DNA of 64,000 bases from Variovorax sp. YR216 (GTDB taxonomy: Bacteria; Pseudomonadota; Gammaproteobacteria; Burkholderiales; Burkholderiaceae_C): positions 1 to 64,000 of the forward strand of contig NZ_FNRO01000017.1 in NCBI RefSeq assembly GCF_900107745.1. The letters run 5' to 3'. The translations under genes and the position numbers were made by a program. Below are positions 34,198 to 43,240 of this stretch, piece by piece; positions within the stretch are counted from its first letter, which is position 1; every line of letters begins with the position of its first letter. The notes below the pieces were generated by a model. That model was not told where the DNA came from, searched no databases, and was given only the letters and a program-made list of their open reading frames with translations.

Positions 34198-34509
34198 TCA
34201 GCCGGGCAGCTCGAACGCTTCCCTGAACGCCGCGCAGAACGCCTCGGTACCGCTGACCGACAACGTCACCGTGTGCCGCGGATCGCCGGGCGCGTCTTCC
34301 TGCAGTTCCTGCAGGTCGTAGTCCCAGTCCCCGCCGTCTTCCACCGGGCCGCGCCGCCCGGCGAAGACGCCGTTGGCCCAGCCGAGCACCTTTTCGACCT
34401 CCGCGTGCACCGCGGCGATCTGCTCCGGGCGAACGGTGGCCATGGCGTCAAACACGCCGACGCCTTCGGTGTCTTCGCTGTAGTCGAAATCCAGATAGTC
34501 CAGGGTCAT
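34198..34509 (-). CDS. Small acidic protein of unknown function
   Basis: A 103-residue acidic protein (many Asp/Glu, few Lys), with strands MTLDYLDFDYSEDTEG and HTVTLSVSGTEAFCAAF around a central helix (EQIAAVHAEVEKVLGW). No signal peptide. It resembles small proteins I associate with Burkholderiales, but I cannot name the family with confidence. It is convergent with the MFS gene. Confidence 0.6.
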   Translation of the reverse strand: MTLDYLDFDYSEDTEGVGVFDAMATVRPEQIAAVHAEVEKVLGWANGVFAGRRGPVEDGGDWDYDLQELQEDAPGDPRHTVTLSVSGTEAFCAAFREAFELPG

Positions 34510-34545
34510 GCGGCGAAGCTACCCCAAGTCGGAGCCCGCGCGGGG

Positions 34546-35442
34546 TCACCGCGCCTGCACCGCCGCCAGCCAGAGTTGCGCGCCCTGCTGCGGCGTCGAC
34601 GTCCATGTCACGTTGTAGCTGCCGGCCGACGAAACCTGCTTGACCGCCACCGCGCACTGCACCAGCGCGCCAGCCGCCAGCACTGAATCGATCACCGCGA
34701 ATCCGCCGTCGGGCGTGGCCGTCTTGATGCCATCGACGCCCGCATCACCCCACCACCATGCCACCAGCAGCGCCGGGCCGGTCGTCGTGACGCTGGCGCT
34801 GGTCAGCGGCTGGCCCGACAGCACCTCGCGCCACTTCACGTCGCGCACCAGGCCGCCGCCGGTGATCTCGACCACCGACAGCGTCACTTCGTCGATCGGG
34901 TTCGGCTTGGCGACGGAGACCGTGTGACCGGTCATCCCGCGCGCCTTCTCGCAGGCGAACAGCACCGTGCCCGAGCCGGGATAGAGCGTGTAGGCGTGCG
35001 TCGTGTCGAGCTGGACGAACGCATTCCCCGCGTTGTCCGTCGGCGTTGCGCTGGCCGCCTGATCGCCCCGCCCGACGCTGACCAGCAGGGTGCTTCCGCT
35101 CGCGCGCGTGGACATCCCCGAAACCGACAGCGCCGGGGCCGACGTATTCAGCCCGTGGAAGTTCAGGCCATGGGCGCCCAGCGCGGGCGCCGCCAGTGCG
35201 GACGACGACGTCGGGGGTGGAGGCGGAGAAGCCGATGGAGAGGGCGAAGGCGGCGGTGACGTCGTCGCAGTCCCCGAGGTCGCGACAAATGCAACCCCGC
35301 CACCGCTGCTGCCGCCGCCGCAGCCTGCGATCGTGCTGCCGCCGGACGCCGCCCCGACCGCCGCCAGCGCGCACATGCGCTGCAGCAGATCGCGACGCTC
35401 GTTTTGCGGCGCATCGGCCGCACTGCCGGGAGATTCGTTCAT
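34546..35442 (-). CDS. Tat-like lipoprotein with proline-rich tether
   Basis: A 298-residue protein. The N-terminus has a twin-arginine-like NERRDLLQR followed by a hydrophobic stretch and a lipobox-like TIAGC with Gly/Ser after it, so it may be a Tat-exported lipoprotein. A Ser/Pro-rich tether (SPPPSPSPSASPPPPP, about 62-80) leads to a beta-rich domain (about 105-298) with motifs like STLLVSVGRGD and VEITGGG. The domain resembles phage-tail or cell-surface jelly-roll proteins only vaguely. No function is assigned. Confidence 0.65.
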   Translation of the reverse strand: MNESPGSAADAPQNERRDLLQRMCALAAVGAASGGSTIAGCGGGSSGGGVAFVATSGTATTSPPPSPSPSASPPPPPTSSSALAAPALGAHGLNFHGLNTSAPALSVSGMSTRASGSTLLVSVGRGDQAASATPTDNAGNAFVQLDTTHAYTLYPGSGTVLFACEKARGMTGHTVSVAKPNPIDEVTLSVVEITGGGLVRDVKWREVLSGQPLTSASVTTTGPALLVAWWWGDAGVDGIKTATPDGGFAVIDSVLAAGALVQCAVAVKQVSSAGSYNVTWTSTPQQGAQLWLAAVQAR

Positions 35443-35569
35443 GGAGGCTCTCCGTTCGCTTCGACCGCCATTCTGGAAGCAAACCCACGGCTCAGTTGTC
35501 CGCAAAAACCACCAGTCGCCGAGCGGCGCAGGACCGCGATGCCTGCGCCAGAATGTCCGGACGCCCGCC

Positions 35570-35953
35570 ATGAACCTCGACCCCTTCATCCGCGTCAACG
35601 AGCTGCCGTTCAACGCCTCGAAGGAAGACGTGCAGCGCCTGCATGGCGCGCCCCTGAAGACCGGCCGCAACAGCGTCGGCCTGAACGAGCTCGACTACGG
35701 ATCGGTCATCTACCGCTTCCAGGACTGCGGCCGGCTCGAAGAGGTCACCCTGCAGGCGGCCGTCGTCATCATCGGCGCTCGCTCGGTCGGCTTCGACGCG
35801 CTCTCGTTCTTCATCCACGCCGAGGACGAAGGCTGCTTCGAAAAAGCCGGCTTTCTCGTCTCGCCCCGCTTCGGCATCGCCTTCGACCCGAAAGAGCCGT
35901 TCTGGGTGACGGCGCTGGCCGCGCACTGCCTCGACGAGTGGCGCCGCCTGTAG
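35570..35953 (+). CDS. Hypothetical protein
   Basis: A 127-residue soluble protein starting MNLDPFIRVNELPFNASKED. The segment VQRLHGAPLKTGRNSVGLNE followed by LDYGSVIYRFQ is reminiscent of SmpA/OmlA-like or immunity proteins, but the match is weak. No signal peptide. It is divergent from the Tat-like lipoprotein gene. Confidence 0.55.
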   Translation: MNLDPFIRVNELPFNASKEDVQRLHGAPLKTGRNSVGLNELDYGSVIYRFQDCGRLEEVTLQAAVVIIGARSVGFDALSFFIHAEDEGCFEKAGFLVSPRFGIAFDPKEPFWVTALAAHCLDEWRRL

Positions 35954-35967
35954 CGCACAGTTGCTGA

Positions 35968-36564
35968 CTATCTCGGCCCAGCGAGCACCAACGGAATGAG
36001 CGTCTGCTCGTTGCCGTAGCTGATCTCCAGCTTCGCGCTCGCCGTGCCGCGCGGAAGCGCGAACAGCACCGCGCCGTCCTTGGCGGAACGCGCCGGCACC
36101 AGCTCGTTGAGATTGCTCTCCGGCGCCGTCGGCACCCCGTCGAGCATCAGGCGAAACGACCGGTCCCAGAAATTCGCGTCGTAGCTGTTGTTGTTCATCA
36201 TGCGGATCTGGATCCGCAGCGCATCCTTCTCGGCGGTCTGCGGCGACAGCGTTGCCGACAGCAGCGTGAACGTCGCGGTGTCGAGCTTGTATTCGCGCAG
36301 CTCGGGCAACGATACCGGATGGCTCGCCGCCGCCAGCGTCGAAGCCGGCGCGGCCGAAGCCGGCGGAGGCCCAGAACTCCCCGCGCCCTGAGACGACTGT
36401 TGCTGCTGAGGCGCCGGCGCCGCGGGCGGCTGCGGCGACCCGATCCAGCCCACCTGCTTGAGCGCGACCAGCAGCCCTGCGAAGGCCGTCGTGGCCGCCG
36501 TCACGCTGGCGATGATCCCCGGCAGGGTCTGCCACCAGGACTTGACCTTCTCTTCGTCCGCCAT
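35968..36564 (-). CDS. Membrane-anchored hypothetical protein
   Basis: A 198-residue protein starting at MADEEKVKSWWQTLPG (36564). One hydrophobic segment lies at about 15-40, then a Pro/Gln/Ser-rich linker (about 45-85) and a beta-rich domain with RIQIRMMNNNSYDANFWDRS. The layout is a membrane anchor, flexible tether and one globular domain. No family is recognised. Confidence 0.6.
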   Translation of the reverse strand: MADEEKVKSWWQTLPGIIASVTAATTAFAGLLVALKQVGWIGSPQPPAAPAPQQQQSSQGAGSSGPPPASAAPASTLAAASHPVSLPELREYKLDTATFTLLSATLSPQTAEKDALRIQIRMMNNNSYDANFWDRSFRLMLDGVPTAPESNLNELVPARSAKDGAVLFALPRGTASAKLEISYGNEQTLIPLVLAGPR

Positions 36565-36658
36565 GAGGGACCCTTCCTCGTGATGCTGATACACGACGAA
36601 GGATTCTCATGCGGCGAATGGCGGCTGTCACTCTGCCGCATGGCGGGTGCGGTCGAGC

Positions 36659-36958
36659 TCAGAGCGTGCGCCAGATCTCGTCGTGGACCGTTCCGGGCAT
36701 GAAGCAGTCGACGTACTTGTTGACGATCTCCCAGTACTTCTGGTCGCCGATGAACTTGAGGTTGATCTCGTCATACGCCGCGAGATCCTTGTGCCGGGTC
36801 GTCCAGCCGATGCGCTGGGGATTGCCGCCCACCGGCAGCAGCACCTCCACGTCGAGCTTGTAGGCCTCCTTGATGTAGCCCACGATCTCTTTCGAAAACG
36901 CCAGCATGCTGGCGTTCTTGCCCGGCGCGATACCGGCGGTGCGGATGAAGGCAATCAT
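36659..36958 (-). CDS. Small soluble protein, dimeric alpha-beta-barrel-like
   Basis: A 99-residue protein with strong ribosome site GGAGGAG. Strand-helix pattern MIAFIRTAGIAPGKNA, then VGYIKEAYKLDVEVLLPVGG and RIGWTTRHKDLAAYDE fits the NIPSNAP/dimeric alpha-beta-barrel type seen in small aromatic-degradation helper proteins. The family call is tentative. It lies downstream of an SnoaL-like gene on the same strand. Confidence 0.6.
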   Translation of the reverse strand: MIAFIRTAGIAPGKNASMLAFSKEIVGYIKEAYKLDVEVLLPVGGNPQRIGWTTRHKDLAAYDEINLKFIGDQKYWEIVNKYVDCFMPGTVHDEIWRTL

Positions 36959-37072
36959 CTGGGAACTCCTCCCGCCGAAGAGGAGCGGCGGACTTCGGCA
37001 CGGGATGTGCCGGGAGACACTCTGCGCCTTGCGCGCGGACCGAGGCTAGGGGTAAGCCTGATTGGAAGTTGG

Positions 37073-37095
37073 CGAGCCGGTCAGCGACCGGCTCG
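37073..37095 (-). terminator. Strong hairpin downstream of the SnoaL-like gene
   Basis: CGAGCCGGTC-agc-GACCGGCTCG, a perfect 10-bp stem with a 3-nt loop, 38 nt after the stop of the 37133-37531 gene. No T-run follows, so it may be a weak terminator or an mRNA-stabilising end. Confidence 0.45.
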
Positions 37096-37132
37096 TGGGT
37101 GTGACGGCCGGGGTGGCTTGGCGACGCAACGC

Positions 37133-37531
37133 CTACTTGGCAGCAGCCTGGCGGGCCGCCGTATCCGCAGTGCCGATCCAGCGGTTGATCTTGCCGCCCT
37201 TGAGCGTGAACACATGAACCCACTCGCTGTCGAACGGCGTTCCGTTCGGCAGCGGCTTCACCCGCTCCCAGCCGAGCACCGTCACATGGTCCGGCCCCGC
37301 CAGGAATTCACGCGGCTCGAATTGCTGGATGTCGTCGTTCTGCGCCAGCGTGACGAACCAGGCCTCCACCTCCTTCTTGCCGGTGAACTTGCCTCCATAC
37401 GGAATGCCGGTGCCCGGGCTGGCGTGGAACCGCCAGTCCACGTCATCGGTGAGCAAGGCAAGAATTCCCGGGATGTCGCGGCGTCCGAAAGCGGCGTAGG
37501 CCTGCTGGACGATTTCCGATGGGGTGCTCAT
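37133..37531 (-). CDS. SnoaL-like / nuclear transport factor 2-fold protein
   Basis: A 132-residue protein of the NTF2-like superfamily: N-terminal helix PSEIVQQAYAAFGRRDIPGI, then LLTDDVDWRFHASPG and the FTLKGGKINRWIG strand near the C-terminus. Such small cone-shaped proteins are ketosteroid-isomerase-like enzymes or ligand binders. The active-site identity cannot be deduced. It is 56 bp after the NodT gene on the same strand and might share its transcript. Confidence 0.8.
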   Translation of the reverse strand: MSTPSEIVQQAYAAFGRRDIPGILALLTDDVDWRFHASPGTGIPYGGKFTGKKEVEAWFVTLAQNDDIQQFEPREFLAGPDHVTVLGWERVKPLPNGTPFDSEWVHVFTLKGGKINRWIGTADTAARQAAAK

Positions 37532-37587
37532 TGGGCGTCCTCCATGCTGACGGGGAATCTTTCAGTCTAGTCAGGGGATTCTTCAAT

Positions 37588-39126
37588 TCAACCCGTCTTC
37601 CCAGCCAGTCGCGACGACCCGCCCATGTCCCCGGCCCCACCCAACGCCTTCGAAACCGCCACCAACCCCAACGCCAACCGACTCGAACTCTCCGTGTAGT
37701 CCCTCTGGGCCTGCAGCCAGGTCCGCTCCGCATCGAGCTGCACCAGAAAGTCCGTCAGCCCGTGCTCATACCGCACGCGCGCGAGCTGCAGCGCGTCGCG
37801 GCTGCTGCGTTCCTTCACGGCGAGTTGCGCGTTGCGGCTGCGTTCGGCTGTGTAGGCACTCAGCGCGTCGTCGATTTCGTGCCATGCCTTCAGCACGGTC
37901 TGCTGGTAGGCCACTGCAGCTTCCTGTTGCTGCAGTTCGCGCAGTTCCACGGTGGCGCGGCGGCGGCCGTTGTCGAAGATGGGCAGTTGCAAGCTCGGCC
38001 CGATGGACCACGTGCGGCTGCCCCAGTCGGTAAAGCTGTCGCCGTCGACGGATTCGAAGCCGAACTTCGCGCCGATGGTGACGCGCGGGTACAGGTCGGC
38101 CACGGCGACGCCGATGTTGGCGGTGGCGGCATGCAGTTGGGCCTGCGCCATCTGGATGTCGGGCCGGCGCAGCGCCATGTCCGACGGTACGCCGAGCGAA
38201 AGGTCGGGCAGAGCCGCTGTCGCCGCGCTGTCGCGCAGCGGCGCCAGTTGCGATTGCAGTGCGCCGGGCCGTTCGCCGAGCAGCAGGGTGATCTGGTTGG
38301 TGGCCTGCGCTTCCTGCGTGAGCAACTGGGGCAGGCGCGCGCGCAGGTCGGCGGCTTGCGCGTTCTGGCGCGCGACGTCGAGGTCGGTGGTGAGTCCGCC
38401 GTCGGCGCGGGCCTTGACCAGCTGCAGCGTTTCCTCGGACGCCGCGATGTCCTCGCGCGCGAGCCGGATCTGGCGTTGCACCGCGCGCAGCTCGAAGTAG
38501 TGGCGCGCGACTTCCGCCTGCACGCTGAGCTGCGCCTGCGCGAGCATGGCTTGCGACGCGGCCATGCCGGCATCGGCGGATTCGATGGAGCGCCTCACGC
38601 GGCCCCACAGGTCGAGTTCCCACGAGGCGTCGAAACCGGCCTGGTAGAAGTTGTGCGGCTCGCTCAGGATCTGGAGCAACTGGGCGCTGTTGGCAGGATT
38701 GATGGCGCCGATCAGTCGCGAGGTCTCGCCACTCTCGCTCAGCCGCAGCCGCGAAACGCCCGCACTGGCGTTGACCTGGATGCCTTTCTGCGATTCGACG
38801 ATGCTGCGTTGCGCGCGGCTTTGCGCGAAGCGCAGCGCGGCGGTCTGCAGGTCGGGGTTGGCTTCGAGCGCGCGTGCTTGCAGCGCGTCGAGCACCGGGT
38901 CGTTGAACATGCCCCAGTCTTGCGGCGCGGCACTCGCGGTGGGCGCGGTGCGCTCGGCATTGGCGAGTTCGGACGATCCGCCGTGCCAGGCGGCGAAGTC
39001 GGCCGGGGCTTCGGTCGTCTGAGGCTTGAAGTCGGGGCCGACGGCGCAGCCGGCGAGCACCGCGACCGCGATCAGCGCGGCAACACCGGCGATGGCGGTG
39101 GTGTGGGAACGTGCGGAGGTCTTCAT
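37588..39126 (-). CDS. Outer-membrane efflux lipoprotein, NodT/OprM type
   Basis: A 512-residue TolC-superfamily protein. The signal ends in lipobox LAGC with Cys27. Two OEP repeats follow: PDLQTAALRFAQSRAQRS and a second near 300 (RRPDIQMAQAQLHAATANIG), as in NodT proteins. It is the last gene of the HlyD-ATPase-permease-permease-OMF unit and would form the outer-membrane duct for it. E. coli ybhGFSR lacks a cotranscribed OMF, so this operon is more complete. Confidence 0.92.
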   Translation of the reverse strand: MKTSARSHTTAIAGVAALIAVAVLAGCAVGPDFKPQTTEAPADFAAWHGGSSELANAERTAPTASAAPQDWGMFNDPVLDALQARALEANPDLQTAALRFAQSRAQRSIVESQKGIQVNASAGVSRLRLSESGETSRLIGAINPANSAQLLQILSEPHNFYQAGFDASWELDLWGRVRRSIESADAGMAASQAMLAQAQLSVQAEVARHYFELRAVQRQIRLAREDIAASEETLQLVKARADGGLTTDLDVARQNAQAADLRARLPQLLTQEAQATNQITLLLGERPGALQSQLAPLRDSAATAALPDLSLGVPSDMALRRPDIQMAQAQLHAATANIGVAVADLYPRVTIGAKFGFESVDGDSFTDWGSRTWSIGPSLQLPIFDNGRRRATVELRELQQQEAAVAYQQTVLKAWHEIDDALSAYTAERSRNAQLAVKERSSRDALQLARVRYEHGLTDFLVQLDAERTWLQAQRDYTESSSRLALGLVAVSKALGGAGDMGGSSRLAGKTG

Positions 39127-39149
39127 GTCATTCCCTTCGGTGTGCGGGT

Positions 39150-40280
39150 TCAGACGAGCCGATGTCTAAAGAGCCACGCGGCGAGCGGCAGCGTGATGGC
39201 CGCGATGATGAAAAGCGGGATGAGGTTGTGCCAGACGGCGAGCAGGCCCACGCCTTCGAGGTACACGCGCTGCACGAGGTCGATCGCAAAGCGCAGCGGA
39301 TTGGCGAGCGTGGCGATTTGCAGCGCTTGGGGCATGTTGCTCACCGGCGTGGTGAGGCCCGACAGCAGCATCATCGGCATGATGAGAACGAAGGTGTAGA
39401 GCATCGCCTGCTGCATGTTGGTCGACACCGCCGAGATCGACAGGCCGACACCCACGCTCGCGATGGTGAAGGCCGACAGCCCGATGTAGAGCGTGATGAG
39501 CGACCCGGCCATCGGCACCCTGAACCACAGCAGCGTGATCAGCAGCACGATGGTGGACTGCACCAGCCCGATGAAGACCGGCGGCAGCGCCTTGCCGATC
39601 ATGATTTCCGTCGGGGAAAGGGGCGTGACCAGCAACTGGTCGAAGGTGCCTTGCTCGCGCTCCCTGGCCACCGAGAGTGCGGTGAGCAGCAGGGTCTGGA
39701 TCATGCTGAGCGCGGCGATCATGCCGGGCATGAAGTTCCAGCGCGTCTCCAGGTTGGGGTTGAACCAGGCGCGCGATTCGATGCGCACCGGCGCCTGGAT
39801 GCCGCCGTGCCGCTGCCGCCATTCGTCGTTGAAGGCGTTGACCACCGAGGCGACAAAGCCCGAGGCCGAGCCGGCGGTGTTGGAGTTGCGCGCATCGATG
39901 ATCACCTGGATGGGCGCGTCTTCGCCCGCGTTGAGCTGGCGCTCGAAGTCGGGCCCGATCTGGATGACGACGAGCGCATCCTGCCGATTGACCATCGGTG
40001 CGATCTGATCTGGCGACGTGAGCGTGGCGGCGCGCTTGAACACACCGGTGCCGTCGAGCTTGGCGATGAATTCGGTGGAGGCGCCGCTGCGGCTCTGGTC
40101 GAGCAGCGCATAGTCGACGTGCGTCAGGTCATAGGTGGCCGCGTAGCCGAAGAGCAGGCTCTGCATCAGCGCCGGCACGATGAGGATCACGCGGCTCGAC
40201 GGATCCTTGAGGATCGCGAGCAGTTCCTTGCGGCACAGGTGGGCCACGCGCCGCAGGAAGTCGAGGAATGAGCCGTTCAT
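39150..40280 (-). CDS. ABC-2 exporter permease (YbhR-like)
   Basis: A 376-residue permease. One N-terminal TM (about 22-40), a large periplasmic domain, then five TM segments form the ABC2_membrane_3 layout. LLSGLTTPVSNMPQALQ near residue 300 is the conserved element of this family. It is 9 nt after the sister permease gene and would dimerise with it. Confidence 0.9.
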   Translation of the reverse strand: MNGSFLDFLRRVAHLCRKELLAILKDPSSRVILIVPALMQSLLFGYAATYDLTHVDYALLDQSRSGASTEFIAKLDGTGVFKRAATLTSPDQIAPMVNRQDALVVIQIGPDFERQLNAGEDAPIQVIIDARNSNTAGSASGFVASVVNAFNDEWRQRHGGIQAPVRIESRAWFNPNLETRWNFMPGMIAALSMIQTLLLTALSVAREREQGTFDQLLVTPLSPTEIMIGKALPPVFIGLVQSTIVLLITLLWFRVPMAGSLITLYIGLSAFTIASVGVGLSISAVSTNMQQAMLYTFVLIMPMMLLSGLTTPVSNMPQALQIATLANPLRFAIDLVQRVYLEGVGLLAVWHNLIPLFIIAAITLPLAAWLFRHRLV

Positions 40281-40289
40281 GCTTGTCCT

Positions 40290-41453
40290 TCAGTCCAGCT
40301 TCTTGCGGGTCACGAAGCGCGCGATGCCGAGCAGCACCACGGCATACACCAGCAGGATCAGGCAGTTGCGCACGATGAGCGACCACACGTTGCCCGCCAG
40401 GAACAGCGTGCGGATCAGCTCCATGAAGTAGGTGGCCGGCAGCGCCTGCCCGACGATGCGGATCACGGTCGGCACGTTGCGCAGGTCGAAGAGAAAGCCC
40501 GACAGCATGAGCGAGGGCAGGAAGCTCGAAATGAGCGCCACCTGGCTCGCAAGGAACTGGTTGCGTGTGACCGACGAGATGACCAGGCCCACGCCGACCG
40601 CGACCAGCAGGTAGAGCATCGCGCTCACCACGATCGCGGCGAGCGATCCGTACATCGGCACATCGAACAGAAAGCGCGCCGCGACGAGACACAGCATCAG
40701 GCCGACCATGCCGATGCCGAAATAGGGAATGATCTTCGCCAGCAGGATTTCCACCGGGCGCACCGGCGTCACGAAGAGCGATTCGAGCGTGCCGCGCTCC
40801 CATTCGCGCGCCATCACGAGCGCGGTGAGAAAGGCGCCGACCAGCGTCATGATGAGCACGATCAACCCCGGCACCAGATACCAGGTGCTGGTGTTGGCGG
40901 TGTTGAACCACAGCCGCTGCTCGATGGTGATCGCACCGATGCCAGCGCCCTGCGGTGCGCCGCCCGCTCGGTCGACGATGCGCTGCGCGTTCTGCATCAG
41001 AGCGCCGGTCGCATAGCGCAGCACGATGTTGGCCTTGTTCGCGTCCGCGCCGTGCACGATCACCTGAATGCTTGCATCACCCGCCGCCAGTCGGCGCGAG
41101 AAGTCGCTGGGTACGCGGACGATGCCATCGACCTTGCGCTGGTGCATCAGCGCTTCGGCATCGCGCATCGAGGTCAGCATCACCGGCGAGATGTACGGCG
41201 TGAGCTGCAGGCCCGAGACCGCCTGCACCGCGGTGGGCGACGTGTCTTCGAGCACCACCGCCATCGGCGCATTCTTCACGTCGAGCGACAGGCCGTAGCC
41301 GAAGATCAGGATCAGGATGATCGGCAGGAGGATGCCGATCGCGATGCTGCTCGGGTCGCGGATGAGCTGGCGTGTTTCCTTGCGCGTGAGCGCGATCAGG
41401 CGGCGGGCGAAGCGGCTCTGCGTGCCGCTGTCCGAAGGTGCGGGCGCGCTCAT
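40290..41453 (-). CDS. ABC-2 exporter permease (YbhS-like)
   Basis: A 387-residue permease with the same layout as the next gene: one N-terminal TM (SIAIGILLPIILILIFGYGL), a periplasmic domain with SRRLAAGDASIQVIVHG, then five TMs including LMLSGFLFDLRNVPTVIR. It overlaps the ATPase gene by ATGA. In E. coli the ybhFSR proteins export cationic drugs and ions; substrates here are unknown. Confidence 0.9.
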   Translation of the reverse strand: MSAPAPSDSGTQSRFARRLIALTRKETRQLIRDPSSIAIGILLPIILILIFGYGLSLDVKNAPMAVVLEDTSPTAVQAVSGLQLTPYISPVMLTSMRDAEALMHQRKVDGIVRVPSDFSRRLAAGDASIQVIVHGADANKANIVLRYATGALMQNAQRIVDRAGGAPQGAGIGAITIEQRLWFNTANTSTWYLVPGLIVLIMTLVGAFLTALVMAREWERGTLESLFVTPVRPVEILLAKIIPYFGIGMVGLMLCLVAARFLFDVPMYGSLAAIVVSAMLYLLVAVGVGLVISSVTRNQFLASQVALISSFLPSLMLSGFLFDLRNVPTVIRIVGQALPATYFMELIRTLFLAGNVWSLIVRNCLILLVYAVVLLGIARFVTRKKLD

Positions 41454-43240
41454 GCCGGTGCTCCCTGCGCCGGTGCGCGCTTGGCCTCTCGCGCCTGCTT
41501 CACGATGTCGATGAAGGCCTCTTCCATGCTCAGGCGACTGTCCTCGGCGCTGCCCGCCTGCACGCGCACTTGTTGCGGCGTGCCGATGGCGAGGAGCTTG
41601 CCTGCATCCTGGATCACGATGCGGTCGCAGTACTCCGCCTCTTCCATGAAGTGCGTGGTGATGATGATCGTCACGCCCGCTTCGGCCAGCGCGGTGATGC
41701 GCCGCCAGAACTCGCGCCGCGCGAGCGGGTCGGTGCCGCTGGTGGGTTCGTCGAGGAAGAGGATCTCCGGCTCGTGCAGCAGGCCGGTCGCCATCGCGAG
41801 CCGCTGCTTGAAGCCGCCCGGGAGCTGGCCGCTGGTGGCCTGTTCCTGTCCGACGAGGTCGAACTGCTGCAGCACGGTCTGCATGCGGTCGTGCAGCCGC
41901 TTGCGGCGCAGGCCGTAGGCGCCGCCGAAGAACTGCAGGTTCTCGGTCACGGTGAGGTTGCCGTACAGCGCGAACTTCTGCGAGACGTAGCCGATCTTGC
42001 TGCGCGCGTGGGCGCGCGCGGTGCGCAGGTTCACGCCGGCCACCTGCAGGAAGCCGCTGCTCGCGGGCAGCAGTCCGCAGAGCATGCGGAAGGTGGTGGT
42101 CTTGCCCGCTCCATTGGGGCCGAGCAGGCCGAAGATTTCTCCGCGCCGCACGTCGAAGCTGGTGCTGGCCACGGCGGTGAAGTCGCCGAACTTGCGCACG
42201 AGGTCCTTCACCTGGATGACCACGTCATCCTTCGATTCGCCGTTGGGCGAAGTCGTTGCAGGGTGCGCCGGTGCGGCTCTTGCCTTTGCCTTTGCCTGCT
42301 GCGCGCGCAGCAGCACCATGAAGCCGTCTTCGAGCCGCGCGGGCACCGGCTCGACGGGAGCGCCATCGAGCAGCGTATCGACCGAAGCGGCATCCGCATC
42401 GGGACGGCGGATGAACCGCACCTCGCCGCCCTGCGGCACCGCATCGATGATCGATGCCGGCGCGTCGAGCAGCTTCGCCTGCAAGGTGCGCGGCGCCGTG
42501 CCCTTCGGCGGCGTCGCGATGAAGCACAGGTCCTTCGCGTTGTTGCGGATCTCGCCCGGCGCACCCTGCGCAATGAGTTTGCCGCCGTGCAGCACGAACA
42601 CCTGCGCGCAGCGCTCGGCCTCGTCGAGGTAGGCGGTGCTGACGATGACGGAAAGCTGCTCGTCATCGACGAGCTGCTGCACGATCTCCCACAGCTCGCG
42701 GCGCGAGAGCGGGTCGACGCCCACCGTGGGCTCGTCGAGCAGCAGCAGCGCCGGCGAACGCACCAGCGTGCACGCCAGGCCGAGCTTCTGCTTCATGCCG
42801 CCGGAGAGCTTGCCCGCCGGGCGATCGGTGAAGCGGCCGAGGTCGGTCATCTCCATCAGCCGCGCGTAGCGGTCGCGGCGCACCGACTTGCTCACGCCGT
42901 GCAGGTCGGCATAGAGGTCGAGGTTCTCCTGCACGCTCAGGTCTTCATAGAGGCCGAAGCGTTGCGGCATGTAGCTGATGCGGTCCTGCACCGATTGCGG
43001 GTCTTTCGCGACGTCGATGCCGAGCACGCTGAGCGAGCCTTCATCCGCGCTCATCAGGCCGGCGGCGAGGCGCAGCAGCGTGGTCTTGCCGGCGCCGTCG
43101 GGTCCGACCAGCGCGGTGAGCTTGCCGGCGGGCACGTCGAGCGTCACATCGTCGAGCGCACGGGTGGGCTCGGCGACGCCCTTGATCCGGAAGCGCTTGT
43201 GCAGGCCGCGGCCTGCGAGCGCTGGCGCGGCGGTGGCCAT
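41450..43240 (-). CDS. ybhF: Tandem ABC ATPase of the YbhF type
   Basis: A 596-residue protein with two ATPase domains. Domain 1: Walker A GPDGAGKTT near 46, signature LSGGMKQKL, Walker B LLLLDEPTVG. Domain 2 begins near residue 345: Walker A GPNGAGKTT, signature LPGGFKQRL (second Ser replaced by Pro), Walker B ILFLDEPTSG and switch TTHFMEEAEY. In domain 1 the switch reads STAYLDEAE, lacking His. Thus the two sites are probably unequal. The linker (about 310-340) is Ala/Lys-rich. The start overlaps the HlyD stop by one base (TGATG). Confidence 0.92.
   Translation of the reverse strand: MATAAPALAGRGLHKRFRIKGVAEPTRALDDVTLDVPAGKLTALVGPDGAGKTTLLRLAAGLMSADEGSLSVLGIDVAKDPQSVQDRISYMPQRFGLYEDLSVQENLDLYADLHGVSKSVRRDRYARLMEMTDLGRFTDRPAGKLSGGMKQKLGLACTLVRSPALLLLDEPTVGVDPLSRRELWEIVQQLVDDEQLSVIVSTAYLDEAERCAQVFVLHGGKLIAQGAPGEIRNNAKDLCFIATPPKGTAPRTLQAKLLDAPASIIDAVPQGGEVRFIRRPDADAASVDTLLDGAPVEPVPARLEDGFMVLLRAQQAKAKARAAPAHPATTSPNGESKDDVVIQVKDLVRKFGDFTAVASTSFDVRRGEIFGLLGPNGAGKTTTFRMLCGLLPASSGFLQVAGVNLRTARAHARSKIGYVSQKFALYGNLTVTENLQFFGGAYGLRRKRLHDRMQTVLQQFDLVGQEQATSGQLPGGFKQRLAMATGLLHEPEILFLDEPTSGTDPLARREFWRRITALAEAGVTIIITTHFMEEAEYCDRIVIQDAGKLLAIGTPQQVRVQAGSAEDSRLSMEEAFIDIVKQAREAKRAPAQGAPA

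Noticed and set aside
37519..39399. A 626-codon plus-strand frame opposite the NodT gene
   Set aside because: It is antisense to a clear efflux-protein gene and shows no domain.
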